DNA of 64,000 nt. Origin: Hoeflea sp. GTDB taxonomy: Bacteria; Pseudomonadota; Alphaproteobacteria; Rhizobiales; Rhizobiaceae. A program made the position numbers and the translations under genes. This document shows positions 53,286 through 63,915 of the stretch, piece by piece. The DNA is taken from NCBI GenBank assembly GCA_019084245.1, contig JAHRFE010000040.1, forward strand, positions 97,680-161,679, given 5' to 3'. The notes beneath the pieces are model-generated. The model searched no databases. It saw only the letters and a list, made by a program, of their open reading frames with translations, and had not been told where the DNA came from. The number at the start of each line of letters is the position of its first letter. The first letter of the stretch is position 1.

Positions 53286-55547
53286 ATGAGAGACCTTTCA
53301 GCAGGTCCGCGCGTCCTTCTCAGGCGGTTGCGCGAATTGATGGCGGAGCCCCTTGAGCCGCAGGAGCGCCTTGACCGCATTGTCCGCCAGATCGCGGCCA
53401 ATATGGTCGCCGAAGTGTGCTCATTTTATGTGCTTCGTGCGGATGGTGCATTGGAACTGTTCGCCACCGAGGGACTGAACAAGGACGCGGTCCACCTGGC
53501 TCAGCTGAAGATGGGCCAGGGCCTGGTCGGGACCATCGCGGCCAGCGCTCGCTCGCTCAATCTGTCGGAAGCGCAATCACATCCGGCCTTCACCTATCTC
53601 CCGGAAACCGGCGAAGAGATCTACAGCTCGTTCCTTGGGGTTCCAATCCTCAGGGCCGGCCGGTCTCTCGGGGTTCTGGTGGTTCAGAACAAGGCGCACC
53701 GGAAATATCGCGAGGATGAAGTCGAGGCGCTCGAAACCACCTCGATGGTTCTCGCGGAGATGATTGCCACGGGTGAACTCAAGCAGATCACCCGGCCTGG
53801 ACTGGAACTCGATCTGAGCCGCCCGGTGACGATCGAGGGTGACGCCTATGGTGACGGCATCGGTCTGGGTCATGTCATCTTGCATGAGCCGCGGATTGTG
53901 GTGACCGAGCTTCTCAATGAGGACAGCGAGTCCGAACTCAAGCGGCTGGAGGAGTCGCTGGGATCGCTCAGGGTCTCGATCGACGACATGCTGTCGCGCC
54001 GGGACGTTTCGATGGAGGGCGAACACAGGGCGGTGCTCGAGGCCTACAGAATGTTCGCCCATGACCGGGGCTGGGTGCGGAAGCTTGAGGAAGCCATCCG
54101 CAACGGGCTGACCTGCGAGGCCGCTGTGGAGAAGGTCCAGAGCGACACCCGCGCCCGCATGATCCATATGACGGATCCCTATCTGCGCGAGCGGCTGCAT
54201 GATTTTGACGATCTCGCCAACCGGTTGCTCCGGCAGCTGACCGGGTTTGTGCCCGGCGGCGCCGGAGTGCCGCAGGACGCCATCATCGTGGCGCGCGCCA
54301 TGGGTGCCGCGGAATTGCTCGACTATCCGCGGGAGGCCATCCGCGGCCTAGTGCTTGAAGATGGAGCCGTTACCAGCCATGTCGTTATCGTCGCACGGGC
54401 CATGGGCATTCCCGTTGTCGGCCAGGTGATCGGCATTGCATCGCTTGCTGAGAATCGTGATCCGATCATCGTTGATGGCGAGGACGGCTTCGTCCATCTC
54501 CGCCCGATAACGGAAATTCAAAGTGCCTATGCTGACAAGGTGCGGTTCCGCGCCAAGCGGCAGGAGCAGTTTCGCGCGTTGCGCAAGGTCAAGCCGCGGA
54601 CCCGCGATGGTCAGGACATCACGCTTCAAATGAATGCGGGATTGCTGGTGGATTTGCCTCAACTCAAGGAATCCGGCGCCAGCGGCATCGGTCTGTTCCG
54701 GACCGAACTGCAATTCATGATTGCCTCGACCATGCCAAAGGTCGGTGAGCAGGAAAGCCTTTACCGCAACGTGCTCAGGCAGGCCGCCGGCCGGCCGGTG
54801 ACGTTCAGAACACTGGATATCGGCGGCGACAAGGTCGTGCCGTATTTCCGTGCGGCGGAGGAGGAAAATCCGGCTCTTGGTTGGCGCGCCATCAGGCTTT
54901 CGCTGGATCGTCCCGGTCTGTTGCGGACCCAGTTGAGGGCTTTGCTGAAGGCCGCCGCGGGTACGGAGCTCAAGCTGATGCTGCCGATGATCACCGAGGT
55001 CAATGAAATCCGACTGGCGCGCGAACTGCTCGACAAGGAAGTACGGCATCTGTCCCGCTTCGGGCACCAGTTGCCGCGAAGCCTGAAGTTTGGCGCGATG
55101 CTGGAGGTGCCAAGCCTTTTGTGGCAGCTCGATGAATTGATGGAGGAAGTGGATTTCCTCTCCGTCGGCTCCAATGATCTCTTCCAGTTTGTCATGGCTG
55201 TCGACCGGGGCAATTCCCGCGTCGCCGATCGTTTTGATCCCCTGGGACGACCGTTCCTTCGGGTGTTGCGCCAGATCGTCGTGGCGGCCAGCAAGACAGA
55301 TACATCGCTGACCCTGTGCGGGGAAATTGCGGGCAAGCCGCTCTCCGCAATGGCGTTGCTGGGGCTGGGGTTCCGCAACATTTCCATGTCGCCGGCAGCC
55401 ATCGGCCCGGTCAAATCGATGCTGTTGTCGCTCGATCTGGGCAAGCTTGAAGAAGAACTTCTACCCGCTATCGCCGATAGCAAAAGCGAAAAAACGGTGC
55501 GCGAGTTCCTGACGGATTTTGCAGACGCCAATGGCGTGAGCCTTTAG
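53286..55547 (+). CDS. ptsP: phosphoenolpyruvate-protein phosphotransferase PtsP (EI-Ntr)
   Basis: The 753-residue protein is the first enzyme of the nitrogen-related PTS. It has an N-terminal GAF domain (about 1-150), then the enzyme I N-terminal part with the phosphorylated His in LEDGAVTSHVVIVARAMGIPVVG (about residue 365), and the PEP-binding C-terminal TIM barrel with GIGLFRTELQFM, RTLDIGGDKVVPYF, and FLSVGSNDLFQFVMAVDRGNS. It feeds NPr and EIIA-Ntr and links nitrogen supply to PHB and potassium metabolism. It is 9 bp ahead of prfA. Confidence 0.95.
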   Translation: MRDLSAGPRVLLRRLRELMAEPLEPQERLDRIVRQIAANMVAEVCSFYVLRADGALELFATEGLNKDAVHLAQLKMGQGLVGTIAASARSLNLSEAQSHPAFTYLPETGEEIYSSFLGVPILRAGRSLGVLVVQNKAHRKYREDEVEALETTSMVLAEMIATGELKQITRPGLELDLSRPVTIEGDAYGDGIGLGHVILHEPRIVVTELLNEDSESELKRLEESLGSLRVSIDDMLSRRDVSMEGEHRAVLEAYRMFAHDRGWVRKLEEAIRNGLTCEAAVEKVQSDTRARMIHMTDPYLRERLHDFDDLANRLLRQLTGFVPGGAGVPQDAIIVARAMGAAELLDYPREAIRGLVLEDGAVTSHVVIVARAMGIPVVGQVIGIASLAENRDPIIVDGEDGFVHLRPITEIQSAYADKVRFRAKRQEQFRALRKVKPRTRDGQDITLQMNAGLLVDLPQLKESGASGIGLFRTELQFMIASTMPKVGEQESLYRNVLRQAAGRPVTFRTLDIGGDKVVPYFRAAEEENPALGWRAIRLSLDRPGLLRTQLRALLKAAAGTELKLMLPMITEVNEIRLARELLDKEVRHLSRFGHQLPRSLKFGAMLEVPSLLWQLDELMEEVDFLSVGSNDLFQFVMAVDRGNSRVADRFDPLGRPFLRVLRQIVVAASKTDTSLTLCGEIAGKPLSAMALLGLGFRNISMSPAAIGPVKSMLLSLDLGKLEEELLPAIADSKSEKTVREFLTDFADANGVSL

Positions 55548-55556
55548 GATCAGACA

Positions 55557-56642
55557 ATGGCACAATTGCCGACCCAGAAAATCCGCGAACTCGAGCGCCG
55601 TTTCGGCGAGGTCGAGGCCCGTATGTCGGCAGGGCCGGATGCTGAAACCTATGTGAAGCTCGCGTCCGAATATTCCGAGCTTCAGCCGCTGGTGGGGGGG
55701 ATCCGCGAACTCCATAAGGCGCAGGCCGAGCGCGCCGATCTTGAGGCCATGCTTGCCGACCGGTCGACTGACAGGGAGATGCGCGAGCTGGCGGACGCGG
55801 ACCTGAAGACCATCAAGGACAGGATAGAAGAGCTTGAGCAGCAGATCGAGATCATGCTGTTGCCCAAGGACGCCGCCGACGAACGCAGCGCCATCGTCGA
55901 GATCCGGGCCGGTACAGGTGGATCGGAGGCGGCACTGTTTGCCGGTGACTTGTTCCGCATGTATGAGCGTTATGCCTCGTCGCGGGGCTGGAAGGTGGAA
56001 GTGCTGTCGGCGAGCGAGGGCGAAGCAGGCGGCTACAAGGAAATCATCGCCACCGTGACGGGCAAAGGCGTGTTCGCACGGTTGAAGTTCGAATCCGGCG
56101 TGCACCGCGTGCAACGGGTTCCCGAGACCGAATCGGGCGGACGCATTCATACCTCGGCCGCAACCGTTGCCGTACTGCCCGAGGCCGAGGACATCGACAT
56201 TGAGATCAGGCCCGATGATATCCGCATCGATACCATGCGCGCCTCGGGCGCCGGCGGTCAGCATGTCAACACGACGGACTCGGCCGTGCGCATCACCCAT
56301 CTGCCGACCGGGCTTGTTGTGACCTCTTCGGAAAAATCCCAGCATCAGAACCGTGCCAAGGCCATGCAGGTGTTGCGCTCGCGATTGTTTGACATGGAGC
56401 GGCAAAAAGCTGACAGCGAACGCTCGGCCGACCGCAAGAGCCAGGTCGGCTCCGGCGATCGGTCGGAGCGGATCCGCACCTATAATTTTCCGCAAGGCAG
56501 GGTGACCGACCATCGGATCAACCTGACGCTCTACAAGCTGGACCGGATGATGATCGGCGAAATCGATGAAATCGTCGACGCGCTGATATCCGATCATCAG
56601 GCGGGTCAGTTGGCGACGCTTGGCGGCCATGACCAGGCCTGA
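55557..56642 (+). CDS. prfA: peptide chain release factor 1
   Basis: The 361-residue release factor recognises UAA and UAG. Seen: the PAT-type tripeptide region around [28 protein letters not shown] and the universal GGQ in [18 protein letters not shown] (about residues 232-234), whose Gln is the methylation target of PrmC. It follows ptsP by 9 bp and overlaps prmC by 14 bp, so the three are cotranscribed. Confidence 0.97.
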   Translation: MAQLPTQKIRELERRFGEVEARMSAGPDAETYVKLASEYSELQPLVGGIRELHKAQAERADLEAMLADRSTDREMRELADADLKTIKDRIEELEQQIEIMLLPKDAADERSAIVEIRAGTGGSEAALFAGDLFRMYERYASSRGWKVEVLSASEGEAGGYKEIIATVTGKGVFARLKFESGVHRVQRVPETESGGRIHTSAATVAVLPEAEDIDIEIRPDDIRIDTMRASGAGGQHVNTTDSAVRITHLPTGLVVTSSEKSQHQNRAKAMQVLRSRLFDMERQKADSERSADRKSQVGSGDRSERIRTYNFPQGRVTDHRINLTLYKLDRMMIGEIDEIVDALISDHQAGQLATLGGHDQA

Positions 56643-57519
56643 TCTTTCTGTTGCCGGCACCATTGGCGAAGCCTGGCTCGCCATGCGGGCGGCATTTCGC
56701 GCAGCCGATCTGGACACTGCTGACCTGGATGCGCGGCTATTGGCTGCCACGATCATGGAGTTGGAGCCTCACCAGTTGGTGACGGAGGGAGATCTGTCGC
56801 TGAACGAGGCACAACACCAACGATTGGCACAAGCCACATGGGAGCGCCTGAATGGCATGCCGGTCCATCGCATTCTTGGCGCCAGGGAGTTTTACGGGCT
56901 GAGGTTCGGGCTCTCTCCGGCAACGCTTGAGCCGCGCCCCGACACCGAAACGCTGATCGACGCGGTACTTCCCTTCATTCGCTTGACGGTCACGATGAAG
57001 GGATCGTGCCGCATTGTTGATCTCGGAATCGGAACCGGGGCGATCGGCCTGGCGCTGCTGGCCGAATGTCCGGAAGCGCAATGTCTGGGTGTCGACGTGT
57101 CGGCAGAAGCGGTTGCCATCGCACTGGAGAATGCCCGGTCCCTTGGCCTGTCGGCGCGTTACAGCGCTGTGACCGGCGATTGGCTCTCGGGCATCGAGGC
57201 ACGGTTCGATCTCATAGTCTCCAATCCACCCTATATCCCGACCACTGATCTCACATCTCTTTCGCGGGAAGTGATCGATCATGATCCGATGCTGGCACTG
57301 GATGGAGGACCTGACGGGCTGTCTGCCTATAGGGCGATCGCGGCGCAAGCGCCCGACCGGATTGAGGAAGAGGGACTATTGGCGCTCGAAATCGGAACCG
57401 GCCAGAAGGCCTCGGTTGCCGCGTTATTTGTCGCAAGCGGCTTTGAAATGGCAGGAGTTATTGCCGATCTGGGGGGTGTCGACAGGGTACTTTTGTTCAA
57501 AAGCCAAGACGGCACATGA
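56629..57519 (+). CDS. prmC: release factor glutamine methyltransferase
   Basis: The 296-residue N5-glutamine methyltransferase modifies the GGQ glutamine of RF1 and RF2. Seen: the N-terminal release-factor-binding helical domain, the SAM loop [20 protein letters not shown], and the substrate-binding NPPY at residues 199-202. The start at 56629 lies inside prfA; a TTG 3 codons earlier is an alternative. The prfA-prmC order is conserved and fits the biology. Confidence 0.94.
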   Translation: MTRPDLSVAGTIGEAWLAMRAAFRAADLDTADLDARLLAATIMELEPHQLVTEGDLSLNEAQHQRLAQATWERLNGMPVHRILGAREFYGLRFGLSPATLEPRPDTETLIDAVLPFIRLTVTMKGSCRIVDLGIGTGAIGLALLAECPEAQCLGVDVSAEAVAIALENARSLGLSARYSAVTGDWLSGIEARFDLIVSNPPYIPTTDLTSLSREVIDHDPMLALDGGPDGLSAYRAIAAQAPDRIEEEGLLALEIGTGQKASVAALFVASGFEMAGVIADLGGVDRVLLFKSQDGT

Positions 57520-57824
57520 TGGTCCCAGACACCTTTTAGCGTGGCAGGCAAGAAAAGGCTTGGAATTGCAGACAAACATGGCTAGTTTCCCGATCAGCGC
57601 CGGATAGCAAGTCTTGAAACAGATTCGATCCGATGTGGCTCGGTTCAGGGAACCCGTCATCATGACGGCTCGTTCACAGGACAGCCTCTGGCGCGGGTAT
57701 CTGAATTTGGACCCATAATGGTGACGGGATCGGTTGACGATCCTTTGTCGCGGCGCAACCTGCGAGCCGATTTTGGCCAAAGCGCCCAACAGTTTTTTCA
57801 GGAACATAACCAGGTGACTATCGA
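57520..57824. other. intergenic region before the DUF4167 gene
   Basis: No gene is supported in these 305 bp. The only structured feature I see is the palindrome GTCATCATGAC (57656-57666). The ribosome site AGGTGA for the next gene lies just before its ATG. A promoter for that gene is expected here, but I see no convincing match. Confidence 0.5.
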
Positions 57825-58589
57825 ATGAGGCCAGGACAGCAAAACAAGCGCGGTCGCGGACGCGGCGGAAACAATCCCAACAATAATAATAGCGGCAACC
57901 GCAAAGGCCAAAACCCGTTATCGCGTACCTACGACAGCTCCGGTCCCGATGTAAAAATTCGCGGAACTGCCCAGCATGTGGCGGAAAAGTACATGAATCT
58001 CGCGCGTGATGCGCAGAGTTCAGGCGACCGGGTCATGGCTGAGAATTACTTGCAGCACGCCGAACACTACAACCGGATCATTCTGACGGCGCAAGCCCAG
58101 ATGCAGGAACGGTTTCAGCGTGACGATAACTCTCCGCAGGGCCGCGACTCGCAGGATCAGGACGATGATGATCGCGATACGGATGATGACAACGACAACA
58201 CGTCCTATGATCCGCGTGGCGACCGCAACGATCAGCAAGCCCGCTCCGAGCGACAGCCGCAGCAGGACCGCGGCGACCGCACCGAACGCCAGGAGCGCGG
58301 TGAACGCAATGAACGCCCGGACCGCGGTGAGCGGAGTGAACGGCGGGAACGCCCGGCGCGCCCGGAACAGCAATCCAAGCCGGCTTTTGACGCCGACGCA
58401 CCTCAACCGGTGATCGAAGGTATCCCGGCGGAGGTGGCAGGCAGCCAGGAAACCCAGGATACGGATGCAGCGCCGCGTGTTGCCCCCCGCCGGCGCGGAC
58501 GGCCAAAGCGGGTGCGCAGCGAAGATGCCGCTGATACAGGTTCGGCGGGCGATTCGCCTGCTTCGGCTGAACCGGTGACCGCCGACTGA
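57825..58589 (+). CDS. DUF4167 protein
   Basis: The 254-residue protein begins MRPGQQNKRGRGRGGNN, then an Asn/Gly-rich tract and the conserved block KIRGTAQHVAEKYMNLARDAQSSGDRVMAENYLQHAEHYNRIIL (about 46-91), which defines DUF4167. The rest is a long, highly charged repetitive region of Asp, Arg and Glu (e.g. RGERNERPDRGERSERRER) and a basic RRRGRPKRVR motif near the C-terminus. Such composition fits RNA or DNA binding and phase-separating proteins, but the function is unknown. It is alphaproteobacterial and sits upstream of clpB, with a Rho-independent terminator after it. Confidence 0.85.
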   Translation: MRPGQQNKRGRGRGGNNPNNNNSGNRKGQNPLSRTYDSSGPDVKIRGTAQHVAEKYMNLARDAQSSGDRVMAENYLQHAEHYNRIILTAQAQMQERFQRDDNSPQGRDSQDQDDDDRDTDDDNDNTSYDPRGDRNDQQARSERQPQQDRGDRTERQERGERNERPDRGERSERRERPARPEQQSKPAFDADAPQPVIEGIPAEVAGSQETQDTDAAPRVAPRRRGRPKRVRSEDAADTGSAGDSPASAEPVTAD

Positions 58590-58617
58590 TTGCAGTCTGC
58601 CTTGGTCCAAAATCCAG

Positions 58618-58648
58618 GCCCTGGTTGTTCGCGACCGGGGCTTTTTTT
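58618..58648 (+). terminator. Rho-independent terminator after the DUF4167 gene
   Basis: An 8-bp stem GCCCTGGT/ACCGGGGC (one G-U pair) with an 8-nt loop is followed by seven T. It lies 29 bp after the stop of the DUF4167 gene and fits a canonical intrinsic terminator. Confidence 0.85.
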
Positions 58649-58785
58649 ATTCATTCAGGAGGTCTTTTTCACGCGTTTGTGCATACCCATATCTGTTTCA
58701 TCAATCAGGCTTGCCGGTTTTGGGAGCCTGTCCGGACTCGCTGTCTCGTGCCAACAAGGGCGAGGCATGAAAAGGAGCAGACCAC

Positions 58786-61413
58786 ATGAATATCGAAAAA
58801 TACTCGGAACGCGTTCGCGGCTTCATACAATCCGCGCAATCCCACGCACTGGCCGAAGGTCATCAACAGTTCATGCCGGAGCATCTGCTCAAGGTGCTGA
58901 TGGATGATGATCAAGGCATGGCGTCGTCGCTGATCGAACGCGCCGGTGGACGGCCCGCCGATGTGAGGCTTGCCAACGAGGCGGCGCTGGCAAAATTGCC
59001 GAAAGTCAGCGGCGGCAATGGCCAGCTTTATTTGTCGCAGCCTGTCGCAAAGGTTTTCCAGACCGCCGAGGACGCCGCCAAGAAGGCCGGTGACAGCTTT
59101 GTCACGGTTGAAAGGCTGCTGCTCGCGCTGGTCATCGAGACCTCGGCTGCGACCTCGAAGATCCTGTCGAATGCCGGATTGACGGCGCAAAGCCTCAACC
59201 AGACTATCAATGACATTCGCAAAGGCCGTACCGCGGACAGCGCAGGAGCCGAGCAGGGTTTCGACGCACTGAAGAAATATGCACGTGACCTGACGGCCGC
59301 GGCCCGCGAGGGCAAGCTTGATCCGGTAATCGGCCGGGACGATGAAATTCGCCGCACCATTCAGGTCCTGTCGCGCCGAACCAAGAACAATCCGGTGCTG
59401 ATTGGCGAGCCCGGCGTCGGCAAGACCGCGATCGCGGAAGGCCTTGCGCTCCGAATCGTCAATGGCGACGTGCCTGAATCGCTCAAGGACAAGCAGTTGA
59501 TGGCGCTCGACATGGGCGCGCTGATTGCCGGCGCGAAATATCGCGGCGAGTTCGAGGAACGGCTCAAGGCTGTCCTGTCGGAAATCCAGGCCAACACCGG
59601 CGGCATTATCCTGTTCATTGATGAGATGCATACGCTTGTCGGCGCGGGCAAGGCTGACGGGGCGATGGACGCTTCCAATTTGCTCAAGCCTGCTCTGGCG
59701 CGCGGTGAACTGCACTGCGTCGGGGCAACAACGCTTGATGAATATCGCAAGCATGTGGAAAAGGACGCGGCTTTGGCGCGGCGGTTCCAGCCGGTGATGG
59801 TGGAAGAGCCCACGGTCGAGGACACGGTCTCGATCCTGCGCGGGCTCAAGGAAAAATACGAGCAGCATCACAAGGTGCGGATCAGCGATTCGGCGCTGGT
59901 GTCGGCGGCGGTGCTTTCCAATCGGTACATCACCGATCGTTTCCTGCCTGACAAGGCGATCGATCTGGTCGATGAATCGGCAGCACGGCTGAGAATGCAG
60001 GTCGACTCGAAGCCTGAAGAGCTTGATGAACTCGACCGTCGCATCATGCAGCTCAAGATCGAGCGTGAAGCGCTGAAGAAGGAAACCGACCAGGCATCGA
60101 AAGACCGGCTTGAGCGGCTCGAGCGCGAACTCTCCGACATTGAGGAGAAATCGGGTGCACTGACGGCGCGCTGGCAGTCCGAAAAGCAGAAGCTGGGCCT
60201 GGCCGCAGATATCAAGCTGAAGCTTGAGGCGGCCCGCAATGATCTCGCGATTGCCCAGCGCAATGGCGAATACCAGCGCGCGGGCGAGCTTGCCTATTCC
60301 GAGATCCCCGCTCTTGAGCGTCAGCTTGCCGAGGCGGAAGCGCATGGCGAAACCGATGCAGTCGGAATGGTCGAGGAAACCGTGACGCCGGATCATATCG
60401 CGCACATCGTCTCGCGGTGGACCGGAATTCCGGTCGACCGGATGCTGGAAGGCGAGCGCGACAAGCTTCTCAGGATGGAAGACGAAATAGGCAAGCGGGT
60501 CATCGGCCAGGGCGAAGCGGTGCAGGCTGTCTCCAAAGCCGTGCGCCGGGCTCGTGCTGGTCTGCAGGATCCGAACCGGCCCATGGGCTCGTTCATCTTC
60601 CTGGGCCCTACCGGCGTTGGCAAGACCGAACTCACCAAGGCGCTGGCCGAATTCCTGTTTGACGACGAGACCGCGCTGATCCGGATGGATATGTCCGAAT
60701 ACATGGAGAAGCACTCGGTCTCCCGGCTGATCGGGGCGCCCCCAGGCTATGTCGGCTACGATGAAGGCGGCGCGCTGACCGAAGCGGTCCGGCGCAGGCC
60801 CTATCAGGTGATCCTGTTCGATGAGATCGAGAAGGCTCATCCCGATGTCTTCAACGTGCTGTTGCAGGTGCTCGATGATGGACGCCTGACGGACGGGCAG
60901 GGGCGCACGGTCGATTTTCGCAACACCCTGATTGTCATGACCTCCAATCTTGGCTCGGAGTATCTGGCGTCTCTTGGCGATGACCAGGATGCCGATGCCG
61001 CGCGTGATGACGTGATGGGAGTCGTGCGCTCGGCTTTCCGACCGGAGTTCCTGAACCGGATCGACGAGATCATCCTGTTTCACCGGTTGCGCCGGTCCGA
61101 AATGGGGGCGATCGTCGACATCCAGCTCTCTCGTCTTGGCAAGTTGCTGGTGGATCGCAAGATCGAAGTCACCCTCGATGATGAAGCCCGGACCTGGCTT
61201 GCCGAAAAGGGCTATGATCCTTCCTATGGCGCCCGCCCGCTCAAACGGGTCGTGCAGAAATATGTGCAGGACCCATTGGCCGAGAAAATCCTGCTTGGCG
61301 AGGTGGGAGAAGGCTCGAATGTCAAGGTGAGTGCGGGCTCTGACAGGCTGGTGTTCTCTGTCTCGGGTGACGAGCCGGTCGTGGCCGGCGAACCTCACGG
61401 TGAAGCAGCGTAA
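58786..61413 (+). CDS. clpB: ATP-dependent disaggregase ClpB
   Basis: The 875-residue Hsp100 chaperone dissolves aggregates with DnaK. Seen: the N-domain (about 1-145), the first Walker [10 protein letters not shown] (about residue 206), the coiled-coil middle domain (about 400-525, with [21 protein letters not shown]), the second Walker [10 protein letters not shown] (about 606), and [20 protein letters not shown]. Length and order match the family. A ribosome site AAAAGGAG precedes the ATG. The terminator after it is at 61432-61463. A heat-shock promoter was not identified in the 137 bp upstream. Confidence 0.97.
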   Translation: MNIEKYSERVRGFIQSAQSHALAEGHQQFMPEHLLKVLMDDDQGMASSLIERAGGRPADVRLANEAALAKLPKVSGGNGQLYLSQPVAKVFQTAEDAAKKAGDSFVTVERLLLALVIETSAATSKILSNAGLTAQSLNQTINDIRKGRTADSAGAEQGFDALKKYARDLTAAAREGKLDPVIGRDDEIRRTIQVLSRRTKNNPVLIGEPGVGKTAIAEGLALRIVNGDVPESLKDKQLMALDMGALIAGAKYRGEFEERLKAVLSEIQANTGGIILFIDEMHTLVGAGKADGAMDASNLLKPALARGELHCVGATTLDEYRKHVEKDAALARRFQPVMVEEPTVEDTVSILRGLKEKYEQHHKVRISDSALVSAAVLSNRYITDRFLPDKAIDLVDESAARLRMQVDSKPEELDELDRRIMQLKIEREALKKETDQASKDRLERLERELSDIEEKSGALTARWQSEKQKLGLAADIKLKLEAARNDLAIAQRNGEYQRAGELAYSEIPALERQLAEAEAHGETDAVGMVEETVTPDHIAHIVSRWTGIPVDRMLEGERDKLLRMEDEIGKRVIGQGEAVQAVSKAVRRARAGLQDPNRPMGSFIFLGPTGVGKTELTKALAEFLFDDETALIRMDMSEYMEKHSVSRLIGAPPGYVGYDEGGALTEAVRRRPYQVILFDEIEKAHPDVFNVLLQVLDDGRLTDGQGRTVDFRNTLIVMTSNLGSEYLASLGDDQDADAARDDVMGVVRSAFRPEFLNRIDEIILFHRLRRSEMGAIVDIQLSRLGKLLVDRKIEVTLDDEARTWLAEKGYDPSYGARPLKRVVQKYVQDPLAEKILLGEVGEGSNVKVSAGSDRLVFSVSGDEPVVAGEPHGEAA

Positions 61414-61431
61414 AACACGGCGAACGTTCAT

Positions 61432-61463
61432 ATGAAGGCGGATCGAACAAGATCCGCCTTCAT
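61432..61463. terminator. 13-bp hairpin after clpB
   Basis: ATGAAGGCGGATC/GATCCGCCTTCAT is a perfect 13-bp inverted repeat with loop GAACAA, 18 bp after the clpB stop. It has no T-run on the plus strand, but the strength of the stem makes it a good terminator or mRNA-end stabiliser. It also faces the oppositely oriented M23 gene, whose stop is at 61625. Confidence 0.65.
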
Positions 61464-61624
61464 CATTTGAAGCGGTTATCGAAATCCATGCCCACGGCCG
61501 GCAATCAAACGTTCCGGGAGATCGGGCGGTGCCGGGCTGAAGAACAGGCAGGGAGGGATTTACGGATGGCATCCGGATCCCCGATCACTCGATAGAGCCG
61601 GCCCCTTGCTGCAACCCTCGCGGT

Positions 61625-63574
61625 TCAGCGGCTTGCGAGTTCCTTGTTGGCGATTTCAATGCCGAGCAACGCATTGATTCGATCGCGTTCGCGCGCGAAC
61701 ATCGCATAGGCATCGTCCTTCAAGGACTTGCCATCGGGCAGGCGAATGCGCATTGGATCAACCTTGTTGCCATTGACGATCAGCTCGTAATGGAGGTGCG
61801 GACCGGTCGAAAGCCCGGTCGAGCCGACGGTTCCGATGACCTGACCCTGGCGGATGCGGGCGCCGGGGACGACGCCCTTGGCGATCGTATGCTGATGCGA
61901 ATAGCTCGACTCATACCCGTTTGCATGGCGGATGATGGTTTGCCGTCCGTACCCGCCTTTATCCCAACTTGCCTTTTCCACCACGCCATTGCCTGCGGCA
62001 ATGATCGGCGTGCCACGGGGTGCGGACCAGTCGACGCCGGTGTGCATGCGCGAATACTTCAGAATCGGATGGCGGCGCATGCCAAAACCGGAGCGGAACT
62101 TGCCGTTCGGCACAGGATTGCGCAGCAGGAATTGCCGGGCGCTGCGGCCTTCCTCGTCGTAATAATCAATGGAATTGTCTTCCGGATGCTGGAACCTGTA
62201 GAGCCGGATCGCATTGCCGCCGAACTTTGCATTGACGAACAGGAGTTCGGACTCCTCGGTCGCTGCGCCGCTTTCGTCGGTTACGGAGAAGAAGGCCTCC
62301 AAGGTATCCGATGGTCGGAGCGGCGACTGGAAATCAACATTGCTGGCAAGCATCTTGATGATCTGTTCGACCATGTCCGTCGACATGCCGTAGGTCAGTC
62401 CGGCCCTGTAGATCCCGTCATAGATATTGGGAAGGTCGCGTGCGGTGACGATGGGCGTCGCGGTCTCGTCGAAGGCGGATCTGATCGCCGGAGTGTGCGG
62501 CGGTTCGTTGCCGATGACGAAACCCTTGTGATCCGAAAGTGCGACGGTGATCACATGGCTCGAGTTCTGGTAGAGAGTCATGCGAATGATCCGCGCGCGT
62601 TCTCCGGATTGCTCGACACCAATCCTGATCACGGAATTTTCGGGGATCTTGTCGATCTTGATTTGTTGCGCGAGTAACGTCATCGCTGCTTCATATTGCT
62701 CGGATCCGTAGCCTGCGCCATCGAGAATGTCTGACAAGGCTGCTGCTTTTCTGACCGGGATGATGTCATCGACATAGTCAACCCGCTCCGGGCTGCTCGG
62801 CGAGTAGGAGGCGACCGAAACATTCTCCGCGATCACCCGCGCATTCAGGCTGGCGCTGAAATCCAGATCAATACGGTTGGACACGAACCGGCGCGGGTCT
62901 ACATAGTTGAGTGACGCGAGTTGAACCGATCCATCGGTCAGAACCGATCCATTGGTACGGACAGTTTCTTCAGCTTCATCCAGCGTCATCGAGGCCGCAA
63001 AGGGGCGCTCGGGCGATTCCACCGGGAAATCAAGCGAGCGCAAGCTGATCTCCGATTCGACATCCGCGCCATATATGACACCGGTCCTGACGCTTGAGGC
63101 TGCTTCGGCCTCGCCGGCCGAAAAGATTTTGAGAGGGTCGAACCGCGGATAGGACTTGGAAGCGGTGGCGTGGTGGTTGGCGGCGAGCGCGATCTTCACG
63201 TGGGCGAAAGGCTGCCGTCTCACCACGTCGTGGTCGCCATCACGCACCATGGTCGAGACTTCCATGATGGCTCGGTCGACCGGCTTGGCGGTGACGACCG
63301 ACTGGATCAGCCGTGACCCCTTCTCCACGGAACCGGATCCGCCGCTGTCGAGGTCGGCCGCGGCCATTGCCTCTGCGGGGATCGCCAATTGCTCGCGTCC
63401 TTCCAGGGCACCGAAGAGAGCCACGCCCATCAGCAGGCTCGAAGTGATGCCAGTCATGAAGGTGCCGGAAAGCCAGCGCAGCGAGATCTCGCGTTTGTCC
63501 GGCGGCTTGCGGCCGCCAGCCAGCAGTGGCGGTTGATCGCCCATCTGCCGTGCAAGAAACTCGTCGTTTGGCAT
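61625..63574 (-). CDS. M23 family metalloendopeptidase
   Basis: The 649-residue protein has a cytoplasmic N-terminus, one membrane helix (about 36-55, FMTGITSSLLMGVALFGAL), a long periplasmic region, and a C-terminal LytM/M23 peptidase domain. Zinc and catalytic motifs are complete: MHTGVDWSAPRGTP (about 510) and GPHLHYELIVNG (about 592-598). An HxD in SYSHQHTIAKG lies between them. Such proteins cleave peptidoglycan cross-links, and many are activated by FtsEX. The start at 63574 (MPNDEFLAR) is used because upstream codons are rich in Pro and lack a ribosome site. Confidence 0.9.
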   Translation of the reverse strand: MPNDEFLARQMGDQPPLLAGGRKPPDKREISLRWLSGTFMTGITSSLLMGVALFGALEGREQLAIPAEAMAAADLDSGGSGSVEKGSRLIQSVVTAKPVDRAIMEVSTMVRDGDHDVVRRQPFAHVKIALAANHHATASKSYPRFDPLKIFSAGEAEAASSVRTGVIYGADVESEISLRSLDFPVESPERPFAASMTLDEAEETVRTNGSVLTDGSVQLASLNYVDPRRFVSNRIDLDFSASLNARVIAENVSVASYSPSSPERVDYVDDIIPVRKAAALSDILDGAGYGSEQYEAAMTLLAQQIKIDKIPENSVIRIGVEQSGERARIIRMTLYQNSSHVITVALSDHKGFVIGNEPPHTPAIRSAFDETATPIVTARDLPNIYDGIYRAGLTYGMSTDMVEQIIKMLASNVDFQSPLRPSDTLEAFFSVTDESGAATEESELLFVNAKFGGNAIRLYRFQHPEDNSIDYYDEEGRSARQFLLRNPVPNGKFRSGFGMRRHPILKYSRMHTGVDWSAPRGTPIIAAGNGVVEKASWDKGGYGRQTIIRHANGYESSYSHQHTIAKGVVPGARIRQGQVIGTVGSTGLSTGPHLHYELIVNGNKVDPMRIRLPDGKSLKDDAYAMFARERDRINALLGIEIANKELASR

Positions 63575-63886
63575 TGGTCCCCCGGGGTTTGGCGGCCGCA
63601 TTCACGCGAGGCGCGCCACAGTTGGATGAAGATGTGCCCTGCAGTCGGGCCTGAGTCAAACGCGAAGCCTTGCTCGATCCGAATCAGGACACCAAATCAG
63701 CTGCTCAGTCTGCGGTAGGCATCACCTTGAGCCGACACTGCCTCGTTCTAATCGAAATTCCGGCGGCGATAAGGCGAAATCGGATCTGTGCGCCACTTTA
63801 TCCTATATAGGCGGGGTGCAAACCGCGATCGTCCGGTGCGCCAGACGACAAATATCCGAAAAATGTCAGTTTCGTGAAAATGGCTG
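63575..63886. other. intergenic region before the right-edge promoter
   Basis: No gene is supported in these 312 bp. It contains the perfect palindrome CCTATATAGG at 63802-63811. It separates the M23 gene from a strong promoter facing the right edge. Confidence 0.5.
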
Positions 63887-63915
63887 TTGACTCTTTGTGT
63901 GGGTGGGACCTATAA
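63887..63915 (+). promoter_or_regulatory. strong promoter, resembling a rhizobial rRNA operon promoter
   Basis: A perfect-spacing promoter: TTGACT (63887-63892), 17 nt spacer, CTATAA (63910-63915). The GGGACCTATAAACCGC context and the following ACGAGGGCGGCGCG leader resemble alphaproteobacterial rrn promoters. The transcript would start near 63922. A 10-bp stem (63924-63936 with 63961-63970, with a 3-nt bulge) follows in the leader. I expect 16S rRNA to begin beyond the window, but it is not seen. Confidence 0.6.

Noticed and set aside
58705-61572. 955-codon open frame antisense to clpB
   Set aside because: It mirrors clpB codons in high-GC DNA; no ribosome site or family features, and clpB is unambiguous.
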